Part shown: positions 7,343 to 11,965 of the stretch, piece after piece | How positions within the stretch are numbered: the stretch's first letter is position 1 | Layout: every line of letters starts with the position of its first letter | Assembly (NCBI GenBank): GCA_002449915.1 | Contig: DJXY01000059.1 | Coordinates: 1 to 11,965 of the forward strand | Source: Oribacterium sp. UBA6992 | GTDB lineage: Bacteria > Bacillota > Clostridia > Lachnospirales > Lachnospiraceae | Direction of reading: 5' to 3' | DNA length: 11,965 nucleotides | Program-made: the position numbers and the translations under genes | Notes under the pieces: generated by a model | Seen by the model: only the letters and a program-made list of their open reading frames with translations | Database searches by the model: none | What the model was told of the DNA's origin: nothing

Positions 7343-8572
7343 ATGGCTAAAATCAAGGTGGAAAGAAAGCGGCGAATGCTGCAGATCGCGGCGGGAGCGC
7401 TTGCCTTTTTGACGCTGGCGGGCACAGTTGCATCGGCAGCATTGGCAGAGGAACGCGTCTCCGGCTATAATCTTGAGGATAATGTAATTGAATTTAATGA
7501 GGTTCAGGATCTGGTAGGTAAATATAGTATCCTTGCCAAGATGGAGGACAGTCTGGTTCAGAACATGACGTCTGGCTTTGATGATGTGAATGCGGCATAC
7601 CGGGACACTTACCGGGATACCAAGGATCAGTTTGACTCCGCCATTGATGATCTCAAGGATCAGAGAGACAATGTAACAGATACAGACGTAAAGAAGATGC
7701 TGGACGAGCAGATCCATGAGATGAAACGCGCAAGAGATACTGCGCTTAACGATATTGAGGATGAGCAGGACAAGGTTTCAGATCAGAAGGATGCAGCAGT
7801 GCGTGCCATTGCCAACGGATCCATCTATAATGGGAAAAAGTCCATGACCTACGGGATGCAGACAGCAATTTTTTCCTATAAAAATCTGGAGCTTACACAG
7901 AAGCTTCTCAATCAGCAGGTGCAGTGGTATCAGACACAGTACGATAAGCTTGTGAAACAGCAGGCACTGGGAGCGGCAACAGCGCTGGATGTCCAGGGCG
8001 CAAAGCTGAATCTTACGGGCGCGCAAAATAACCTGGACCAGGTCAATCAGGGTCTGGACGCAATCCGGAGAACCGTAGGAGTAAACCTCGGATGGAATGC
8101 GCATACATATCAGAACATTACCTTTGGAGATTTACCGGTTTATGATCTCGGATATGCAGACACGAGAAACCTGGAAGCAGATATTAAGTCGGCAATGCAG
8201 CAGAATTATGCGTATGGGCAGGCGCTGCGTATAAAGGATAAAAACTTCACCAGATGGGATAAAAAGGAAATTACGATAGCATCTACGGAGCAGGAGATCA
8301 GGATTTCCATGACAAATCTGCTTGCCACAGTGCGTCAGAAGCAGACGGAATATCAAAATGCCGAGACCTCCAAAGAGCTTGCAAGACTTAAAAAGGAGCG
8401 TGCTGATCGTATGGATGCGGCAGGTCTTGTGGGCAGATCCGATTATGAGGCGCTGCAGCTGGATTACATCAATAAAGCGAATGCAGTGGAAACCGCCAGG
8501 ATGGCGTATCATCAGGCGGTTTTTAATTATGAGTCAGCCGTAAACCTTGGCATTATGACGCTGGGAGCCTGA
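7343..8572 (+). CDS. TolC-like (outer membrane efflux family) protein 2, paralogue of the preceding gene
   Basis: A 409-residue exported, mostly helical protein. A basic N-region (KVERKRR) is followed by a hydrophobic core and a likely signal-peptidase site after ASA (30-32) or ALA (33-35). It shares landmarks with its neighbour: IEFNEVQDLV near the mature start (IEWGELQDLV in protein 1), LGAATALDVQGA (D216), VNLGW (247-251), and a second tip AGLVGRSDYEAL (D367). It differs by a long, highly charged Asp/Lys/Arg/Glu helix at about 80-150, suggesting an extended coiled coil. No transmembrane beta-strand pairs are visible; the second expected barrel site (about 300-318) is short and charged. AGAGAAAGG (7327-7335) precedes the ATG by seven bases. 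The gap of 130 bases from protein 1 holds a hairpin, so the dose of the two proteins may differ. Function with the RND pump is inferred from the operon. Confidence 0.78.
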   Translation: MAKIKVERKRRMLQIAAGALAFLTLAGTVASAALAEERVSGYNLEDNVIEFNEVQDLVGKYSILAKMEDSLVQNMTSGFDDVNAAYRDTYRDTKDQFDSAIDDLKDQRDNVTDTDVKKMLDEQIHEMKRARDTALNDIEDEQDKVSDQKDAAVRAIANGSIYNGKKSMTYGMQTAIFSYKNLELTQKLLNQQVQWYQTQYDKLVKQQALGAATALDVQGAKLNLTGAQNNLDQVNQGLDAIRRTVGVNLGWNAHTYQNITFGDLPVYDLGYADTRNLEADIKSAMQQNYAYGQALRIKDKNFTRWDKKEITIASTEQEIRISMTNLLATVRQKQTEYQNAETSKELARLKKERADRMDAAGLVGRSDYEALQLDYINKANAVETARMAYHQAVFNYESAVNLGIMTLGA

Positions 8573-8605
8573 GACAGGAGATTCCCGTAGATGAGATGTT
8601 TTTTT
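8563..8605 (+). terminator. Possible weak terminator at the end of the efflux operon
   Basis: Starting at the stop codon, GGGA-CCTG pairs imperfectly with CAGG-TCCC (bulges on both sides), and a run of seven T follows about 12 bases later (8599-8605). The T-run is too distant for a textbook terminator. A second region of short self-pairing (CGGATATTATCCG, 8624-8636) follows. It is the only candidate seen between this gene and the recA promoters. Confidence 0.25.
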
Positions 8606-8667
8606 GTGAACCGTATCCTTTTACGGATATTATCCGGATATGGAGTATAGGAGATGTCATTTTTCCA

Positions 8668-8676
8668 TGCTATAAT
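8668..8676 (+). promoter_or_regulatory. Possible second recA promoter (extended -10)
   Basis: TGCTATAAT is a perfect extended -10 element. No good -35 box is found 16-18 bases upstream. A transcript starting near 8683 would carry the CGGAAACA/TGTTTCCG inverted repeat in its leader. Confidence 0.35.
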
Positions 8677-8690
8677 ACAGGCGACTGCTT

Positions 8691-8727
8691 CGGAAACAGG
8701 AAATACTTGACACTGTTTTTGTTTCCG
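8691..8727. repeat. Inverted repeat CGGAAACA...TGTTTCCG spanning the recA -35 box
   Basis: Eight-base perfect arms (8691-8698 and 8720-8727) are separated by 21 bases that contain the recA -35 box. It may be an operator-like site for another regulator, or a leader hairpin for a transcript from the upstream promoter. Confidence 0.45.
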
Positions 8728-8735
8728 ATTACAAT
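8707..8735 (+). promoter_or_regulatory. Main recA promoter
   Basis: A perfect TTGACA (8707-8712), a 17-base spacer and TACAAT (8730-8735, one mismatch) predict a start near 8742. The LexA box begins a few bases after that start, as expected for an SOS-repressed promoter. Confidence 0.85.
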
Positions 8736-8748
8736 AAAATCTGAAATG

Positions 8749-8762
8749 AGAACATACGTTTC
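8749..8762. promoter_or_regulatory. LexA/SOS box upstream of recA
   Basis: AGAACATACGTTTC matches the Gram-positive LexA consensus CGAACRNRYGTTYC at every position except the first base. It lies at about +8 to +21 of the predicted recA transcript and 20 bases before the ATG, so LexA bound there would block recA until DNA damage. Confidence 0.85.
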
Positions 8763-8782
8763 CTAAATGCTTGGAGGATAAA

Positions 8783-9889
8783 ATGGCAGCAAAAACCAGT
8801 AAAGCTCCTGTAAATATAAATCAGGATCACGATGAAAAGCTTAAAGCTCTGGATGTGGCTTTAACGCAGATTGAAAAGAATTTCGGCAAGGGCTCCGTCA
8901 TGAAGCTGGGTGAGTCCGGCGCCAACATGAACATAGAGACCGTACCGACAGGGGCACTTTCGCTGGATATTGCGCTTGGTGCCGGTGGTTATCCTAAAGG
9001 GAGAATCATAGAGATCTTTGGACCGGAATCCTCCGGTAAAACGACGCTTGCGCTGCATGCAGTTGCAGAGGTGCAGAAAAGAGGAGGCATTGCGGGCTTT
9101 ATTGATGCCGAGCATGCCCTGGATCCGAGATACGCCGCCAATATCGGGGTGGATATTGATAACCTTTATATTTCTCAGCCGGACTCCGGTGAACAGGCAC
9201 TTGAGATTGCGGAAACCATGGTACGCTCCGGCGCAATGGATATTCTGGTAATTGACTCCGTTGCGGCGCTGGTACCTAAGGCGGAAATTGACGGAGAAAT
9301 GGGTGACTCACATGTCGGACTGCAGGCACGGCTTATGTCGCAGGCACTGCGCAAGCTTACCTCTGTGATTTCCAAATCCAACTGTATCCTGATTTTTATC
9401 AATCAGCTGCGTGAGAAGGTCGGGGTGATGTTTGGAAGTCCTGAGACAACTACGGGCGGACGCGCACTTAAATTCTATGCTTCTGTCCGGCTGGATATCC
9501 GCAGAATTGAGACACTGAAGCAAAACGGAGATGCATCCGGTAACCGGGTACGCGTCAAGATTGTAAAAAACAAGATCGCACCACCCTTTAAACAGTGTGA
9601 GTTTGATATCATGTTTGGTACCGGCATCTCTAAAGAGGGCGATGTCCTGGACCTTGCAGTGAATGAAAATATTGTGGAAAAAAGCGGCGCATGGTTCGCC
9701 TATAAGGGAGATAAAATCGGGCAGGGACGCGAAAATGCTAAGGTCTACCTGCATGATAATCCCCGTGTGCTTGCAGAGATCGAGAACCAGGTGCGGGAGA
9801 AATACGGACTGCCGGTAGATACCTATGAGCAGGCGGAAGCGCAGACAGCCTTGGAAGGCGCGGAAGATCCGGATCAGCCGGAAGCCTGA
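8783..9889 (+). CDS. recA: Recombinase RecA
   Basis: RecA, 368 residues, forms ATP-dependent filaments on single-stranded DNA, carries out strand exchange, and triggers LexA self-cleavage. The Walker A loop GPESSGKTT is at residues 80-88, and the Walker B strand ILVIDS ends with D158. The L2 region [10 protein letters not shown] and the core [14 protein letters not shown] are intact. The C-terminus is acidic, as usual. I chose ATG 8783 because GGAGG (8773-8777) lies five bases upstream. An in-frame TTG at 8771 overlaps that ribosome site and would leave no site of its own. It is preceded by a strong promoter with a LexA box and followed by a terminator and recX. It belongs to a different transcription unit from the efflux genes upstream. 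Confidence 0.98.
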   Translation: MAAKTSKAPVNINQDHDEKLKALDVALTQIEKNFGKGSVMKLGESGANMNIETVPTGALSLDIALGAGGYPKGRIIEIFGPESSGKTTLALHAVAEVQKRGGIAGFIDAEHALDPRYAANIGVDIDNLYISQPDSGEQALEIAETMVRSGAMDILVIDSVAALVPKAEIDGEMGDSHVGLQARLMSQALRKLTSVISKSNCILIFINQLREKVGVMFGSPETTTGGRALKFYASVRLDIRRIETLKQNGDASGNRVRVKIVKNKIAPPFKQCEFDIMFGTGISKEGDVLDLAVNENIVEKSGAWFAYKGDKIGQGRENAKVYLHDNPRVLAEIENQVREKYGLPVDTYEQAEAQTALEGAEDPDQPEA

Positions 9890-10005
9890 GACAACGCGAC
9901 AGCGCTGAGCCTCCATGATTTTGTTCAGGCATAGGATAGAATCAATACCTGAAGTGCAGCAGGATCATGCCACATATGTTACAAGCCATACTACATATGG
10001 AACCC

Positions 10006-10043
10006 AAAGCCGGATATTTCCTGATGGAAATATCCGGCTTTTT
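10006..10043 (+). terminator. Rho-independent terminator after recA
   Basis: AGCCGGATATTTCC pairs perfectly with GGAAATATCCGGCT around a TGAT loop, extended by two A-T pairs at the base. A run of T (10039-10043) follows. It separates recA from recX. No recX promoter is obvious, so read-through is likely to be how recX is expressed, an arrangement known for recA-recX in other bacteria. Confidence 0.9.
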
Positions 10044-10070
10044 CAATGATGAATAAGAAAGCAGCAGACA

Positions 10071-10622
10071 ATGAAAAATTTTGAGGATTTTAAGGCAGAG
10101 TTCGGTGAGGAAACAGAGTATAATCTGGATCCGGAACGACTTTCTGATCGGGACAGGCTTTTGAACCGATGTAAGGAACGATGCCTCTATCTGATTACGG
10201 ATTCTGAAAAAACGGAGCAGAGCCTTCGTACAAAGCTTAAGAAATCCGGCAAGTATCCGGATGAGATTATCGACGAGACAATGGAGTTTCTCAAAAAATA
10301 TGATTATCTTAATGATTTACGGTATGCGGAGCATCTGATCCGACTTTACCGGGGATCCAAGTCTTTGCGCGAGATCGAACAGAAGCTATATCAACGTGGT
10401 GTAGACAGGGAGACGATAAAGGAGGCAATGCAGAATTTCCGGGAGACGGAAGGTACGGAATCCGAGATGGAGGCAGTGAGACTTCAGATCCGGAAAAAGG
10501 TCCGGGATGTCTCTGCTATGACAGCAGAGGAACGCAGGAAGCTTTATGCGTCATTGATGCGGAAGGGGTTTTCCTATAGTGTCGTAACCAAAGCGCTGGA
10601 GCTCGACCAGCAGTATGAGTGA
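10071..10622 (+). CDS. recX: Regulatory protein RecX
   Basis: RecX binds within the RecA filament groove and limits its extension and ATPase. At 183 residues it has the three helical repeats of the family: about 28-76 (SLRTKLKKSGKYPDEIIDE), about 78-122 (DYLNDLRYAEHLI, then SLREIEQKLYQRGV) and about 130-178 (RRKLYASLMRKGFSYSVV). The first 20 residues are acidic and not part of the repeats. No earlier start is possible in frame because of TGA at 10050. The region before the ATG has no real Shine-Dalgarno sequence (only AAGAAAG, about ten bases away), so translation should be weak. It lies 181 bases after recA, beyond a strong terminator, consistent with low RecX relative to RecA. Confidence 0.93.
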   Translation: MKNFEDFKAEFGEETEYNLDPERLSDRDRLLNRCKERCLYLITDSEKTEQSLRTKLKKSGKYPDEIIDETMEFLKKYDYLNDLRYAEHLIRLYRGSKSLREIEQKLYQRGVDRETIKEAMQNFRETEGTESEMEAVRLQIRKKVRDVSAMTAEERRKLYASLMRKGFSYSVVTKALELDQQYE

Positions 10623-10668
10623 TGCACAGGAAGCTGCTGCGGTCGCTTTAAGATAGAGGCAGGCGGAA

Positions 10669-11442
10669 ATGATGGATGAGATAGACAAGATAGATAAGCT
10701 CAATGAGATCAATAAGATCAATAAAATCGATCGGATGGATGAGAAAGATTCATTTTCTGTAGAACGGAAGCTTGGAAGACCAATCTTTATGGTATCGGTG
10801 CTTTTACTTTTGCTGGAGTGCTGGAAGCAATGGTACTTATATCATGTTTACTTTGGTGGAGGGTATGATGTCTGGTATCTGCCGTTTCAGCTTTGTTCGA
10901 CGCCGATGTATCTTGGGACCTTTTACGGATGGCTCTTGAGACCGGAAAATGCCGGGTATGGAAGCTTGCGAAAGGCGATTCTCACGTATCTCCAGGACTT
11001 TGGTCTCCTGGGAGGGATTGCCGCACTGATTGTACATGATGGATTTACACATCCGGATTTTCCGCTTCTTACGCTCCATGGCTATGTGTGGCATATCCTG
11101 ATGGTACTAATGGCGCTCTACATTGCGGTGCATCATATGGCAGCGCAGCGGATCAAAACATTCCCAATCGTCCTTCCACTTTTTGCGATCGGTTGTATCC
11201 TGGCGGAAATCTTAAATGTGATTTTTCATCCGTATGGTGACTGTGATATGTTTTATATTTCGCCGTATCATCTAAGCTCCCAGATTGTTTTCCATGAGCT
11301 TGATGCGGTCATCGGCAGACCGCTGGGCATTATCATCTATCTTATGACGGTGGTGCTGGGGGCATTTCTCATTCACACTGGCATCTGTCTGCTGCAGCAA
11401 GGACGAGGGAGGCTTGGAAGGAGTGTCTTAGGCTCCAGGTAG
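10669..11442 (+). CDS. Six-helix membrane protein, TIGR02206/YwaF-like
   Basis: A 257-residue integral membrane protein of unknown function. Hydrophobic segments lie at about 38-58, 71-91, 104-123, 136-156, 164-186 and 217-243. The WYLPFQLCSTPMYL stretch (about 69-82) and the HGYVWHILMVLMALY stretch (137-151) resemble the TIGR02206/YwaF family; this is from memory and moderately sure. Residues 2-25 are eight copies of a three-residue unit (MDE, IDK, IDK, LNE, INK, INK, IDR, MDE), a charged cytoplasmic-looking lead that normal family members would not need. The start at 10669 has GAGG nine bases before it; ATG 10672 is an equal alternative. A later start at ATG 10735 would remove most of the repeat but has no ribosome site. 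It lies 46 bases after recX and may be co-transcribed with it. Confidence 0.6.
   Translation: MMDEIDKIDKLNEINKINKIDRMDEKDSFSVERKLGRPIFMVSVLLLLLECWKQWYLYHVYFGGGYDVWYLPFQLCSTPMYLGTFYGWLLRPENAGYGSLRKAILTYLQDFGLLGGIAALIVHDGFTHPDFPLLTLHGYVWHILMVLMALYIAVHHMAAQRIKTFPIVLPLFAIGCILAEILNVIFHPYGDCDMFYISPYHLSSQIVFHELDAVIGRPLGIIIYLMTVVLGAFLIHTGICLLQQGRGRLGRSVLGSR
10672..10743 (+). repeat. Eight 9-base tandem repeats inside the membrane-protein gene
   Basis: Degenerate 9-base units run in phase with codons: ATGGATGAG, ATAGACAAG, ATAGATAAG, CTCAATGAG, ATCAATAAG, ATCAATAAA, ATCGATCGG, ATGGATGAG. The first and last are identical. Each encodes hydrophobic-(Asp/Asn)-charged. Gain or loss of a unit keeps the reading frame, so copy number may vary among strains. 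Confidence 0.85.
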
Positions 11443-11449
11443 AACCAGT

Positions 11450-11467
11450 TAAATTGTGCAAAATTTA
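11450..11467. promoter_or_regulatory. Upstream A/T-rich inverted repeat before trxA
   Basis: TAAATT-GTGCAA-AATTTA has six-base perfect arms. It resembles the larger repeat over the promoter 45 bases downstream (centre to centre) and lies upstream of the -35 box. It could be a second binding site for the same regulator. Confidence 0.4.
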
Positions 11468-11480
11468 TTTTGAAAAAAGC

Positions 11481-11509
11481 TTGACAATAGTGATTTAATT
11501 GCGTACAAT
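11481..11509 (+). promoter_or_regulatory. trxA promoter
   Basis: A perfect TTGACA (11481-11486), a 17-base spacer and TACAAT (11504-11509) predict a start near 11516, giving a leader of about 90 bases. The leader begins with a small hairpin, CAGGTT/AACCTG (11517-11534). Confidence 0.87.
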
Positions 11510-11517
11510 TTAATCAC
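11490..11517. promoter_or_regulatory. Operator-like inverted repeat over the trxA -10 box (MarR/OhrR-like)
   Basis: GTGATTTAATTG-CGTA-CAATTTAATCAC has 12-base arms with a single mismatch. It covers most of the promoter spacer, the -10 box and the start site, so a bound protein would block transcription. The AATTG-N4-CAATT core resembles operators of OhrR-type MarR regulators (thiol-based peroxide sensors) as I remember them; the regulator is not encoded here. Confidence 0.6.
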
Positions 11518-11605
11518 AGGTTAAGGAAAACCTGGTAGACAAAGAAGCAATCCATGAGAACGACTCATTGGAATCAATGTATACAAATGATATGGAGGTA
11601 TTACC

Positions 11606-11914
11606 ATGGCAGCAACAAAGGTTACAACAGCAGAGTTTGAAGAGAAGGTTTTGAAGTCCGACGTTCCGGTACTTGTTGATTTCTGGGCAGATTGGTGCGG
11701 TCCATGCAAGATGCTCTCTCCGATTGTTAATGAAATTGCGGATTCCGCAGACGGATTTAAGGTTATGTCTGTGAATGCCGATGAGGAGCCGGAGCTTCTC
11801 ACAAGATATGGCGTAAGAGCCATCCCGACACTGATTGTATTTAAAAATGGTGAGCCTGCAAAGCAGAGTGTAGGTTTTGTACCTAAGGAGCAGGTTCTGG
11901 ATCTTCTGAAGTAA
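11606..11914 (+). CDS. trxA: Thioredoxin
   Basis: A small cytoplasmic disulfide reductase, 102 residues, normal length. The active site WCGPC is at residues 30-34 (C31, C34), preceded by DFWAD, with the buried Asp at 25 and the cis-proline at 74 in the AIPT loop. The C-terminal FKNGEP turn and VGFVPKEQV helix are standard. GGAGG (11594-11598) lies seven bases before the ATG. A probable thioredoxin reductase gene starts 14 bases after the stop, so reductase and substrate form one operon. The inverted repeat over the promoter suggests redox-responsive repression. Confidence 0.97.
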   Translation: MAATKVTTAEFEEKVLKSDVPVLVDFWADWCGPCKMLSPIVNEIADSADGFKVMSVNADEEPELLTRYGVRAIPTLIVFKNGEPAKQSVGFVPKEQVLDLLK

Positions 11915-11928
11915 AGGTGGAAGGCAAA

Positions 11929-11965
11929 ATGTACGATATTGTTATTGTAGGTGCAGGTACGGCGG
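11929..11965 (+). CDS. trxB: Probable thioredoxin reductase, first 12 codons only
   Basis: Only the start is in the window: MYDIVIVGAGTA, a beta-strand plus GxGxxx dinucleotide-binding turn typical of FAD enzymes. An N-terminus of MYD-(I/V)-x-I-x-GAG placed 14 bases after trxA makes thioredoxin reductase by far the likeliest, but 12 residues cannot exclude another flavoprotein. AAGGTGGAAGG (11914-11924) is the ribosome site. Confidence 0.7.
   Translation, partial: MYDIVIVGAGTA

Noticed and set aside
8771..8782. TTG at 8771 as the recA start
   Set aside because: It overlaps the GGAGG ribosome site that properly serves ATG 8783.
9308..9916. Minus-strand open frame of 202 codons opposite recA
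   Set aside because: It lies opposite the conserved RecA core and has no sensible protein character or start signals.
9961..10000. Two copies of ACATATG after recA as a possible attachment or regulatory site
   Set aside because: Short, A/T-rich, and not associated with any integrase or promoter.
11556..11576. Imperfect ATGAG/CTCAT hairpin in the trxA leader as a possible riboswitch
   Set aside because: The stem is only five bases with no T-run or conserved aptamer core; not enough to call a riboswitch.

Overview
The window looks like a chromosomal segment of a Gram-positive, low-to-moderate-GC anaerobe of the Clostridia, most likely Lachnospiraceae-like. This is inferred from the style of RecA, RecX and thioredoxin, the strong GGAGG ribosome sites, a Bacillus/Clostridium-type LexA box before recA, and sigma-A-type promoters with 17-base spacers. 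No species can be named from sequence alone. There are ten protein genes (two cut by the window edges), no RNA genes, no CRISPR array and no recognisable insertion sequence.

Left edge (1-958): the 5' part of ispE (isoprenoid precursor synthesis) runs leftward. A 244-base divergent region separates it from a rightward efflux operon. This region holds a good promoter for each direction and two copies of a perfect inverted repeat, GTGACA-N3-TGTCAC. One copy sits exactly in the spacer between the -35 and -10 boxes of the operon promoter; the other lies just after the predicted transcription start. They are very likely operators of the TetR-type repressor encoded by the first gene.

Efflux operon (959-8572): tetR, a membrane-fusion (periplasmic adaptor-like) protein, a 1050-residue RND pump, and two tandem, paralogous TolC-like proteins. 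A hairpin and an 11-base tandem repeat separate the two TolC-like genes. This is the most interesting part of the window. It has all the parts of a Gram-negative tripartite pump, including an adaptor with the R-x3-L-x6-S motif that docks onto TolC tips. The host, however, seems to have one membrane, and both TolC-like proteins seem to lack the beta-barrel strands that would span an outer membrane. I infer a helical conduit that may carry substrate from the membrane through the cell wall.

DNA repair block (8573-10622): recA with a near-consensus promoter and LexA/SOS box, a strong terminator hairpin, then recX encoding the RecA modulator. recX has no clear promoter and a weak ribosome site, so it is probably made at low level by read-through.

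Right part (10623-11965): a six-helix membrane protein resembling the TIGR02206/YwaF family. Its N-terminus is built from eight 9-base repeats. It is followed by trxA and the first codons of a probable trxB, the thioredoxin system. The trxA promoter overlaps a long, nearly perfect inverted repeat resembling MarR/OhrR-type operators, suggesting redox control.
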